From: JAAURB01 sp049647265 | GTDB taxonomy: Bacteria > Cyanobacteriota > Cyanobacteriia > Cyanobacteriales > Microcoleaceae | Assembly: GCA_049647265.1 (NCBI GenBank) | Contig: JBARXJ010000065.1 | Span: 1-64,000 of the forward strand | Reading direction: 5' to 3' | Length of the DNA: 64,000 bases | Part shown: piece by piece, positions 9,288-16,872 of the stretch | Position numbering within the stretch: the first letter of the stretch is position 1 | How the letters are laid out: each line of letters starts with the position of its first letter | Translations under genes and position numbers: made by a program | Notes under the pieces: generated by a model | Told to the model about the DNA's origin: nothing | Seen by the model: only the letters and a program-made list of their open reading frames with translations | The model's database searches: none

Positions 9288-9643
9288 TATAAAATTCCTT
9301 TATATTTTAGTCATCTCTCTCTGTAAGCTTTATGAGTTATTTTTGTAGATTCAACTCATAACGTTCGTCAATTCATTAGATATTTTTTTGTTTTACTAAA
9401 TCCGATGACCACACCCCTGTTATTTTTGTCGTTAAAATGATTGATTTCAAATAAAATGAAGTCAATTCTGACAAAAGAGATGATGGTAATCGGATCTAGT
9501 ATTAGCCTGTAAATTGAGTACTAAACCTGGGATACAACTTTTATCAGAGAAACTTGTTGAATATATTTAACAACAGAAAGCTTTGAGTAAATTGAATCAC
9601 ACCTGATTGCCCCAGATTTAGTATTGTGGTGCTATTTTATGCC
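9288..9643. other. 356-bp intergenic spacer upstream of the icfG-like gene
   Basis: No open frame of note lies here. It separates the phosphatase start from the STAS stop on the same strand, so it could hold an internal promoter or terminator. An imperfect dyad, TTGATTTCA-N7-TGAAGTCAA at 9441-9465 (8 of 9 positions pair, the ninth as a G-T wobble), is the only clear structure I see. Confidence 0.45.
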
Positions 9644-9964
9644 TTAGGCAGCATATTGATCAACAAGAATAACACTATGATGAAATCCTGCTTTTTCTAA
9701 AGTATCGACCACCATTTCTGGCGCACCTGCAATGTAAAGATCGACAGCTTCACCCATTTTTTGCTTAGAAAAAACAATCATTCGTAGCCCTGCACTTGCC
9801 ATGAATTCTAAGTCTGTCATGTCTAAAACTAAGCGTTTTGGAGTGGCTGCCGCTGCTTTTTCCACATCGGTTCTAAGGGTTGGCGCAGATGCAGCATCTA
9901 ATTCTCCAGACATGGTAATCACTGCAACATCATTTTTGAGTTCTAAGTTGGATTGAAAAGTCAT
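9644..9964 (-). CDS. STAS-domain anti-sigma factor antagonist (Slr1859-like)
   Basis: This 106-residue protein is a single STAS domain of the SpoIIAA/RsbV type. The phosphoacceptor region reads LEFMASAGLRM, which puts the serine at residue 57. As I recall, Slr1859 of Synechocystis is phosphorylated at the same residue number. When dephosphorylated by the SpoIIE-type phosphatase, such a protein binds the RsbW-like kinase and frees that kinase's partner. An AGGAG ribosome-binding site lies upstream of the ATG. The glgX-like gene ends 12 bp before this start, so the two are surely cotranscribed. Confidence 0.92.
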   Translation of the reverse strand: MTFQSNLELKNDVAVITMSGELDAASAPTLRTDVEKAAAATPKRLVLDMTDLEFMASAGLRMIVFSKQKMGEAVDLYIAGAPEMVVDTLEKAGFHHSVILVDQYAA

Positions 9965-9976
9965 GATTAATTTCTC

Positions 9977-12097
9977 CTATTTTGCAACGAGAATAACAAC
10001 AGAGCGATCGCCGAGTAATAGTCCTGATTGATTGTCTAATTTCGGTTCAGTTCCGGGTTCAAAACAATCTTCAGGAGAAATACATCCGGTATTGGCAAAA
10101 ACGTGCCAATTCGTACCTGTAGGTAGCCCTGGTAATTCAAACCATTGAGCTGAAAAATGCATATTCATTGCCACATAAATACTGTTATCTTCAACCGTTC
10201 CAGCTTTGGCGTGTTTTCCACACAACATAAAGGCTAAAGTTCGGCAAGAATCAGACCAGTCTGCATTCCAGGCTTGGGTTCCATGCCAAGTAATATCAGC
10301 ATATCCACTTCCCATATAATCCCGATTTTGGAAGTGATATTGATTCCTTAAAACCGGGTGGGCTTTGCGGAAGTGAATACAGTGTTTAAAGAAGCGGAAT
10401 AAATCGGTATTTTGTTCTAATAAATCCCAATTCATCCAGTTTAATTCTGAGTCATGGCAATATGTATTATTATTCCCATTTTTAGAGCGTCCTATTTCAT
10501 CTCCCATGAGAATCATTGGTACCCCTTGACTCATCATTAAAATGGCAATGGCATTGCGAATTTGTCGAGATCTTAAGGCATTAATTCCTTGATCTTCTGT
10601 CCAGCCTTCTGCCCCACAATTCCAACTTTCATTATCATTTGCCCCATCATTACTATTCTCACCATTGGCTTCATTATGCTTATCGTTATAAGACACTAAA
10701 TCAGCTAACGTGAAGCCATCATGGGCGGTAATAAAGTTAATTGAAGTGGCAGGACTACGACCGGCTGCGGCATATAAATCAGGAGAACCTTGTAAGCGCT
10801 GCGCCATTTCCCCCACTGTACAATCGCCTTTGATAAACTTACGAATTGCATCGCGATATTTACCATTCCATTCTGCCCAACGTCCGTAAGCCGGGAACGA
10901 ACCCACTTGATATAAACCGCCTGCATCCCAAGCTTCTGCAATCAATTTACACTTGGCTAAAATCGGATCAAAAGCCAAGGCTTCTAATAGGGGAGGATTG
11001 GCTAATGGATACCCTAAAGGATCGCGACCTAAGATTGATGCTAAGTCAAATCGGAAGCCATCAATGTGATATTCACTCGCCCAATAGCGTAAGCAATCTA
11101 AGACGATATTTCGGACGACAGGGTTATTACAAATGAGCGTATTTCCGCAGCCACTAAAGTTGAAATAATACCCTTCTGGGGTCAACATATAGTAGGTTTT
11201 ATTGTCTAAGCCTCGGAAAGAAATATAGGGGCCTCGTTCATTGCCTTCTGCGGTATGGTTAAACACCACATCTAAAATCACTTCAATCCCATTTTTATGA
11301 AGTTCTTTGACTAAGGCTTTGACTTCATCCACCTGCATTCCTAACTTTCCGGTGGCTGCATAACCCGCTTTGGGGGCAAAAAAGCCAACGGTACTATATC
11401 CCCAATAATTAAACAGTGTTTCCCCTGTTATTGGGCTTTTACGGGAATTTTCAAACTCATCAAACTCAAAGATTGGCATTAACTCAACAGAGGTAACTCC
11501 GAGTTCTTTGAGATAGGGAATTTTTTCCCGCATTGCGGCAAATGTTCCGGGATATTTTGTCTCTGAAGATGAATCACGGGTGAAACTACGAAGGTGCATT
11601 TCGTAGATAATTTGATCTTCGGGAGGAATTTCTAAAGGTCGGTCATCTTCCCAATCAAAATCATCAAATGCAATTCGACCTCGATGATGATAAATATCAT
11701 CCCAGTCCGGGTCAGTTCCCCATACATCTCGTCCACCAATGACTTTTGCGTAAGGGTCTAAGAGGATTTTACTTTGATCAAACCACTGACCGTCTTGAAA
11801 GTTATTGGGGCCGTCCATACGATAGCCATATTCGAGATTTTCATAATCTAAATCGAATACAATCATGCTATAAACATTCCCTATTCGGAATTCATCCGGA
11901 AAAGGAATTTCTATCATTGGTTCAGCGGCGTGTTTTTCAAACAAAACCAATGTACAGGAGGTCGCATGGCTGGAATAGACTGAGAAATTAACGCCACCCG
12001 GAATTAAATTAGCGCCGAAAGGAAAGGGTTTTCCTCGTCTTAATTTAAAGCCTTCGTAATCATGGGTGGGGTGAATATCGATGCGTTCTAATAACAT
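9977..12097 (-). CDS. glgX: Glycogen debranching enzyme GlgX (GH13 isoamylase type)
   Basis: The 706-residue product has the length and order of GlgX/isoamylase. An N-terminal CBM48-like beta domain (about 15-150) is followed by a GH13 barrel with region I (DVVFNH), region II with the nucleophile Asp (GFRFDLAS), region III with the acid Glu (IAEAWD) and region IV (FITAHDG), then a C-terminal beta domain. It cleaves alpha-1,6 branches of glycogen or limit dextrins in the cytoplasm. It sits between two STAS genes, as glgX (slr1857) does in the Synechocystis icfG cluster. That arrangement implies control of glycogen breakdown by, or together with, the partner switch. Confidence 0.95.
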   Translation of the reverse strand: MLLERIDIHPTHDYEGFKLRRGKPFPFGANLIPGGVNFSVYSSHATSCTLVLFEKHAAEPMIEIPFPDEFRIGNVYSMIVFDLDYENLEYGYRMDGPNNFQDGQWFDQSKILLDPYAKVIGGRDVWGTDPDWDDIYHHRGRIAFDDFDWEDDRPLEIPPEDQIIYEMHLRSFTRDSSSETKYPGTFAAMREKIPYLKELGVTSVELMPIFEFDEFENSRKSPITGETLFNYWGYSTVGFFAPKAGYAATGKLGMQVDEVKALVKELHKNGIEVILDVVFNHTAEGNERGPYISFRGLDNKTYYMLTPEGYYFNFSGCGNTLICNNPVVRNIVLDCLRYWASEYHIDGFRFDLASILGRDPLGYPLANPPLLEALAFDPILAKCKLIAEAWDAGGLYQVGSFPAYGRWAEWNGKYRDAIRKFIKGDCTVGEMAQRLQGSPDLYAAAGRSPATSINFITAHDGFTLADLVSYNDKHNEANGENSNDGANDNESWNCGAEGWTEDQGINALRSRQIRNAIAILMMSQGVPMILMGDEIGRSKNGNNNTYCHDSELNWMNWDLLEQNTDLFRFFKHCIHFRKAHPVLRNQYHFQNRDYMGSGYADITWHGTQAWNADWSDSCRTLAFMLCGKHAKAGTVEDNSIYVAMNMHFSAQWFELPGLPTGTNWHVFANTGCISPEDCFEPGTEPKLDNQSGLLLGDRSVVILVAK

Positions 12098-12155
12098 GAG
12101 TTATTCAGCCGATAAAGTGGACATAAATAAGCAAAAACGATTTATTTTTTCGACT

Positions 12156-12488
12156 CTATTTCAGAGTAGAAATTCCATTGTCAACTGTTTCAGCAGTGGT
12201 AAAAAAGTCAAGAAATCCAGTCATTGACATGGTGTCTTGTAGTTCTTCGGATAAACCCACTAAGACCAGTTTTGAGTCTTTGGCGGTACTTTGACGATAG
12301 AGAGACAATAGCGATCGCAGTCCCGCAGAACTCATATAAGAGACTTGGGTTAAGTTCATTAAAACTTTGCTTCCCGGTGTAATGACAGGTAAGATCTCCT
12401 TCGTGACGGTGGGGGCGGTTTTGGCATCGATTTCCCCATTTAATTCAGCCACAACAACATCATCTAGACTTTGAAGCGTAATATTCAT
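12156..12488 (-). CDS. STAS-domain anti-sigma factor antagonist (Slr1856-like)
   Basis: The product is a 110-residue single STAS domain. The phosphorylation loop reads VSYMSSAGLRSL, placing the likely acceptor at Ser54; I recall that Slr1856 of Synechocystis is phosphorylated by its Slr1861 kinase at that residue. It is a paralogue of the 106-residue STAS protein on the other side of glgX, and the two may give the shared kinase two inputs or two outputs. It lies 58 bp upstream of the glgX start and about 100 bp downstream of the AGE-epimerase stop, all on one strand. Confidence 0.92.
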   Translation of the reverse strand: MNITLQSLDDVVVAELNGEIDAKTAPTVTKEILPVITPGSKVLMNLTQVSYMSSAGLRSLLSLYRQSTAKDSKLVLVGLSEELQDTMSMTGFLDFFTTAETVDNGISTLK

Positions 12489-12589
12489 GATTTATTTTTT
12501 ACCTCACTTGATTGAGGTTTTAAAGATTGAGATCGCCGCCAGCAATGATTCGTTGAGATTGATATTTTCATTGCTGACGGATCGAGGTT

Positions 12590-14416
12590 TTAAGCCACAG
12601 GAATAATATTGACTTTCACCTTAACTTGTTCATCGGTATCAGGCAAAGTTACCGCTAATTTTTCAGCATCAAAATTGCTATAGGGTTCACCATTAATTTC
12701 GCAAGACGCAATTTGTACACTACCCGGCGGTAAAATATCCGGTGAAACATACAAAATATTATCTTTAAAGGATTTCGGATAAGGCTTGAAGTAGAAATCC
12801 ATCGGTTGTTTTGTAATCAGCAAATTGGTATAAACGGCTGATAAATAACACAACTCAGTAGAGTGATAACCGGACATGGAATGAGATCCTTTATAGCGTT
12901 CTGTTCCGGTTAAAAATGGCGTGCCATTAGACAAAACGTTAAAGTAAACCCCACCGTCATCATGATCTAAGAAGAAGGCATTATAGAAGGCAGCAGACTC
13001 ACGGGCGTGTTTTAAATAATCCTCTTTATTGAGAATTCCATGTAAGATCATGTAAGCTAAAATACCCTGTTCTTGTTGCCACCAAGCTTTACGATCGTGC
13101 CAAACAAAACGATGTTGTTCTTCACCTTCTGCTAAGGTTCGTTCAACCACATCATACCATCCGCCTCGTTGGCGATCGCTACCGACATCGGGAGTAATTT
13201 CAGCAATTTTTTCAGCTAATTCTAGATACTCTTGTTTGGGATTGAGGGAATACATCCGCATCAAATTCCAAGAAATTTTTAAGTTGTGACCCACAACCGC
13301 CCGATCTTGTTGCCAACCCCAGGTTTTATCATGACTCCAATCTTCATTGAATTTCTCTTGAACAAAGGGGCTATTGTCGTAGTCGGGGAAATATTTAGTG
13401 ATGGTATCGAAGGTATATTCTAAGAATTTGGCATATTTTTCATCGTGAGTTGCCAAATACAAATTCACTAAATAAGCCGGGGCATGATCGCCAACCGAGT
13501 TCCAATTCTTTTTCCCTTTGTTGCGTCCGAGTGACTCGTCATTTGGATCAAGTGTTAAGGGATCGAGATGAGAGAAATAGCCGCCTTTTTCTGAATCATG
13601 ATAGAACTTATCGAATAAATCCACAGTCATTTCGGCATCTTTTAAAATGCGAGGATCGCCTGTAATTCGATAGGTTTGAATCGGGCCTGCCAGGGCGTAG
13701 ACTTGTTCATAGGCTGGGATAGCATCGTAGTCATCACCAAATTCAGAAGTGAGTAATTTTTGCTCCCGATTTCCACTAACTTTGATACCGTGATACCAAT
13801 ACACTAAATCCTCATCTGGATCGTAAAACCGCATATGTTCCCGCAGATATTCTGTGCCTTTTTCTGCGGCTTCTAAAAACCGGTCTTCTCCAGTCATTAA
13901 ATATGCCGAAGCAAACCCATAAACTAAACGAGAAATGGTATCGGTTTCTTGCAGATAATTATCCTGTTGTTTAACTCCACTGAGTTTCAACATGGTACGA
14001 TATTCTGCATAGTCAATCGGATTACTGGGATATCCAAATTGCCATTTTAAATAACAATCTGCAATAGACCGAATTTGATTAATCCACCAGTTGGGTTCTT
14101 CGTGACGGTATTTTTCAACGGCTTCCCCTGGGAATACCATTGATTTGACTTCAAATTTTAGGCCGCCTGCTTGAGGATAGAACACCCCATAAGCAAAAAC
14201 GTGTTGACCGGGATTAAGCAGTTCTGCAAACCGTTCTGTCGCGTCAATATAACCCTCGTCCAGGTTTTGGGCAATGCGTCCAAAGGTGGTGTCAGTCAGG
14301 TAAGCGGTATATTCTCGACCATCGGAGGTTTTGATGCCAAAACACTTGTTAAGACGGTCAAATTGGGTGACGTATCCGGTAATGGTATCCGAAAATGAAA
14401 AACTGGTGTATTCCAT
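12590..14416 (-). CDS. AGE-family epimerase/isomerase (N-acylglucosamine 2-epimerase-like, Slr1855-like)
   Basis: This 608-residue protein is longer than a typical AGE enzyme (about 400). Residues 1-105 form an extra N-terminal domain with short beta-like segments. The alpha6/alpha6-barrel core spans roughly 110-520 and is rich in Trp and His, for example VYWYHGIKVSG, KTWGWQQDRAVVGH and HDRKAWWQQEQG. A C-terminal beta segment of about 70 residues follows. Family members interconvert sugars at C2, such as GlcNAc/ManNAc or mannose/glucose. The exact substrate cannot be read from the sequence. The equivalent gene in Synechocystis is slr1855 in the icfG cluster. Confidence 0.88.
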   Translation of the reverse strand: MEYTSFSFSDTITGYVTQFDRLNKCFGIKTSDGREYTAYLTDTTFGRIAQNLDEGYIDATERFAELLNPGQHVFAYGVFYPQAGGLKFEVKSMVFPGEAVEKYRHEEPNWWINQIRSIADCYLKWQFGYPSNPIDYAEYRTMLKLSGVKQQDNYLQETDTISRLVYGFASAYLMTGEDRFLEAAEKGTEYLREHMRFYDPDEDLVYWYHGIKVSGNREQKLLTSEFGDDYDAIPAYEQVYALAGPIQTYRITGDPRILKDAEMTVDLFDKFYHDSEKGGYFSHLDPLTLDPNDESLGRNKGKKNWNSVGDHAPAYLVNLYLATHDEKYAKFLEYTFDTITKYFPDYDNSPFVQEKFNEDWSHDKTWGWQQDRAVVGHNLKISWNLMRMYSLNPKQEYLELAEKIAEITPDVGSDRQRGGWYDVVERTLAEGEEQHRFVWHDRKAWWQQEQGILAYMILHGILNKEDYLKHARESAAFYNAFFLDHDDGGVYFNVLSNGTPFLTGTERYKGSHSMSGYHSTELCYLSAVYTNLLITKQPMDFYFKPYPKSFKDNILYVSPDILPPGSVQIASCEINGEPYSNFDAEKLAVTLPDTDEQVKVKVNIIPVA

Positions 14417-14466
14417 TGCTAAAATGCTAATAGATAATAAATTTGCAGTCCGTCGTCCTTAAGCCA

Positions 14467-15075
14467 TTAAGCGGCGACTTTTTTTTCAATGTTGTCCAGG
14501 AAAATTTGCATGAATTCCTCAACCACGCCGGGATGTTTGCCAGTAATTAGATTGCCATCGATATAACTCGCAACAGTTTCCCCGTTTTCATAAACCACGG
14601 TTCCCCCTGCATTTTCAACATCACAAATAATATTGTGGGCGCAGGTGACTTTGCGGTTTTGAATCAAACTGGGGTCCGCACAAAATAGCCATAAACTGTG
14701 GCAAATTGTCCCAACTTGTAACCGATCTCGATCCATTGCTGCCACTGCTTCTCGTAAGAATTCAACTGCAGGAGATTGATTCGGTTGTCCCGGTTGGGCT
14801 TGGACTTGATAACGTAACCTGTCCATGGCATACCCACCAATTAAAAGAATGCCAACATAGTCCGTGGGTTTAACATCTTTAAAGTCAACCGTTACAGTTG
14901 CTTTAGTGGTGTGATCGTTGCCGTTAAAGGTTAAACTGGGTTGATTCCAAAGATTAGAAATATATTCAACCTCGTAACCGTTTTTGGGAAAGAAGTCATT
15001 AAAGCGATGGTATTCAGTTTCATCAAAATGTTCTTCAATGACAACGGCTATTTTTCCTTTTGTTCGAGTCATCAA
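14467..15075 (-). CDS. DJ-1/PfpI family protein (Slr1854-like)
   Basis: The product has 202 residues with the class I glutamine amidotransferase-like fold of DJ-1/PfpI. A nucleophile-elbow cysteine is seen in QVGTICHSLWLF, an acidic/glycine motif in ILLIGGYAMD, and a C-terminal NLITGKHPGVVEEF. Family members include deglycase- or chaperone-like stress proteins, peptidases and hydratases; no specific reaction can be claimed. A GGGAGAAA ribosome-binding site lies before the ATG. The CMD gene ends 7 bp upstream, and this pair plus the next gene keep the order seen in Synechocystis slr1852-slr1855. Confidence 0.9.
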   Translation of the reverse strand: MMTRTKGKIAVVIEEHFDETEYHRFNDFFPKNGYEVEYISNLWNQPSLTFNGNDHTTKATVTVDFKDVKPTDYVGILLIGGYAMDRLRYQVQAQPGQPNQSPAVEFLREAVAAMDRDRLQVGTICHSLWLFCADPSLIQNRKVTCAHNIICDVENAGGTVVYENGETVASYIDGNLITGKHPGVVEEFMQIFLDNIEKKVAA

Positions 15076-15082
15076 TTTCTCC

Positions 15083-15439
15083 CTAATTTTCCCCTAAAAT
15101 TTCATTCAATACCCCAAAACAACCCGCTGCTTTATTAAAGCCAGCATACACACACATAAATAGCAGCAATTCTTCGATTTCTTCACGGGTTGCCCCTTGT
15201 TGCATCGCCATATTAACGTGTGCCGCAAATGGACTGCCGGGGCCGTTTTGGGTTTGACTCGCCACATCAACAGCAATGGTAATGAAGGCTTTTGTTTTTT
15301 GATCGATTAAGGGTAAACCCCAAGCTTCACCCGCCACACGAGTACAAAAGTCACCGAATTTTGGATTAATACTGTTTAACCCAGCTTGTAGATTTTTATC
15401 ATCTAAAACAGCATTTTTGGTTTGAGTCAGTTGAGTCAT
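15083..15439 (-). CDS. Carboxymuconolactone decarboxylase (CMD/AhpD-like) family protein
   Basis: This 118-residue all-helical protein belongs to the CMD family: DFCTRVAGEAWGLPLID, then FAAHVNMAMQQGATREEIEE and LLLFMCVYAGFNKAAGCFG. The usual AhpD CxxC pair is not present. Single Cys residues remain at the N-terminal FCTR and in the C-terminal helices, so an AhpD-type peroxidase role is uncertain. It sits 5 bp downstream of the NTF2-like gene and 7 bp upstream of the DJ-1 gene, a three-gene block kept as slr1852-slr1854 in Synechocystis. Confidence 0.85.
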   Translation of the reverse strand: MTQLTQTKNAVLDDKNLQAGLNSINPKFGDFCTRVAGEAWGLPLIDQKTKAFITIAVDVASQTQNGPGSPFAAHVNMAMQQGATREEIEELLLFMCVYAGFNKAAGCFGVLNEILGEN

Positions 15440-15444
15440 AATTC

Positions 15445-16020
15445 TTAGGCTGTTTTAATCAGTTGTAACAAGTTTTCTGCTGCAAAAACATCACGATAGA
15501 AAGTTAATTGTTCGGTTTTAAGATAACAAGCCCCGCGATGTCCTCGACGTACCCAAGTGACGTTACCTTTGGCAATGGTTTCGTTGGTGGCATCATCCAC
15601 ACATTTCCATTCAAAGTAGGTATGTTCACCATAAAACATCACAATTGGCCAGCACATCGTCACACCGGGTTGGGCAATTAAAGCCCACCAATGTTTTTCC
15701 CGTTCTTTCTGTTGTTCTAAGCCAGAATAGGGACCATCTTGACAGAAATAAACTAGATTGTTTCGATATTCTTCTGTTAAGAGATCTCCCCGTCCTTGTC
15801 GCAAGGCTTCGCAGTGAGTCGGCCACCAGTCTTTATTCTCCTGTTCGATTTGTTCCAGGGAATATTCTGCGGTCACAGGAGGTAAAATATCCTCCTTCAT
15901 CATGATAAATTTTTCGGCTAATTCAATCAGTTCTGTTTGCTGTTTCTCAGGAACTAAATCGGGCTTAGAATAATCAGCCGATAACGCTTTGTAATAATTA
16001 ACTCGGGTTGGCATGAACAA
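15445..16020 (-). CDS. Conserved NTF2/SnoaL-like protein of the icfG cluster (Slr1852-like)
   Basis: The 191-residue product has no signal peptide. Its central segment looks like an NTF2/SnoaL-fold protein: a helical N-terminus, then YRNNLVYFCQDGPYSGLEQQ, a Trp-rich helix (REKHWWALIAQPGV) and beta strands ending WVRRGHRGACYLKTEQLTFY. I do not recognise a biochemical function. Its position as first gene of the run leading into CMD, DJ-1 and AGE-epimerase genes matches slr1852 in Synechocystis. It may be an enzyme or a binding protein acting on a small metabolite in the same pathway (inference). Confidence 0.78.
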   Translation of the reverse strand: MFMPTRVNYYKALSADYSKPDLVPEKQQTELIELAEKFIMMKEDILPPVTAEYSLEQIEQENKDWWPTHCEALRQGRGDLLTEEYRNNLVYFCQDGPYSGLEQQKEREKHWWALIAQPGVTMCWPIVMFYGEHTYFEWKCVDDATNETIAKGNVTWVRRGHRGACYLKTEQLTFYRDVFAAENLLQLIKTA

Positions 16021-16036
16021 TAATCCTAGGTAATCT

Positions 16037-16462
16037 TTACAATTGTGTGGACAAGGTTTTAATGTCGTAAACTTTTACATCGACTTCCCCTTGAACTAAA
16101 TCAGGAAAATTATCAACTACTGCTTTTGTATAGGGTTGTTGAAGATGTTCTTTTAAAGCCTTGTGACTTTTCCATTCTTCAAAATAAATGAAGGAATTGG
16201 GAACATTTGGATCTTCATAAAAGCTGTAGCTAATATTTCCGGCTTCAGCCCGACTGGGTTCAATTGCTTTGGTTGCAACATCTAGAAAAAATTCACGTTT
16301 CTCGGGTTTAAGTTCAAACCGAGAAGCAACAACAACAGGCAGAGGGGTTGAGTTAGTTTGTGCTTGTAATGAATGAATTTTTCCAAAGATTAGAGGAATG
16401 CTGAAAGCAACTGTTGCGATGATCAGGAATAAGCCTCGACTTTTGAGTTTATTCTGAAACAT
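16037..16462 (-). CDS. Exported antibiotic-biosynthesis-monooxygenase (ABM) domain protein
   Basis: The 141-residue protein begins with a signal peptide (LFLIIATVAFSIPLIFG, cleavage probably after SLQAQ). One dimeric ferredoxin-like ABM domain follows (about 40-135), with SRFELKPEKREFFL, SYSFYEDPNVPNSFIYFEEW and HLQQPYTKAVVDNF. Such domains occur in quinol monooxygenases, heme-degrading enzymes and proteins of unknown role. The exported location is unusual for a monooxygenase needing a cytosolic quinone reductant. It stands 16 bp before the NTF2-like gene on the same strand, so it is probably the first gene of that operon. Confidence 0.85.
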   Translation of the reverse strand: MFQNKLKSRGLFLIIATVAFSIPLIFGKIHSLQAQTNSTPLPVVVASRFELKPEKREFFLDVATKAIEPSRAEAGNISYSFYEDPNVPNSFIYFEEWKSHKALKEHLQQPYTKAVVDNFPDLVQGEVDVKVYDIKTLSTQL

Positions 16463-16872
16463 TGAACTGAAGACAATAGAAACAGTAGCAGTCTTTAATG
16501 GGGTGTCAGTGAACGATACTCTCTTTATCAGAAATACAGATATTTCTTACAAGCAAAAGTTTGCCTAATAAAAAGAGTGTTCTACAGCCATCCGGTTGTC
16601 TATTTCCCTTTTGCTGATAGTCTAAGTCTTCAAAAATATAAACTTAGCTATTTTTATATAAGGGTTTAAAGTAACGGAGTTTGCTTGACTTATTCAATAT
16701 AACAACAGCTTTTGGTAACGTCAAGACTTTTTTATCTATTATTTTTGTAGTAAATATATACATCAAAATTCACCCTAACTTTTATTGCTTCTAAGAGTTA
16801 GGGGGATTTATTTTTTAATGAATTAATTGCCTGAAAGCAGGGAATTAAATAACTAGGATAAAGATTGTAGAA
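16463..16872. other. 410-bp intergenic region upstream of the ABM gene
   Basis: No convincing gene is present. It should contain the promoter of the ABM-led operon (minus strand) and the end of the cupin-RTX transcript. A clear hairpin at 16773-16803 is listed separately. Confidence 0.5.
16773..16803 (-). terminator. Hairpin downstream of cupin-RTX gene
   Basis: A perfect 8-bp stem, CCCTAACT with AGTTAGGG, encloses a 15-base loop about 70 bp after the cupin-RTX stop. A T-rich run (TTTATTTTTT) flanks it on the plus-strand 3' side; the minus-strand side has only TGAATTTT. It is a plausible transcript end, but the minus-strand T-tract is weak. Confidence 0.45.
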
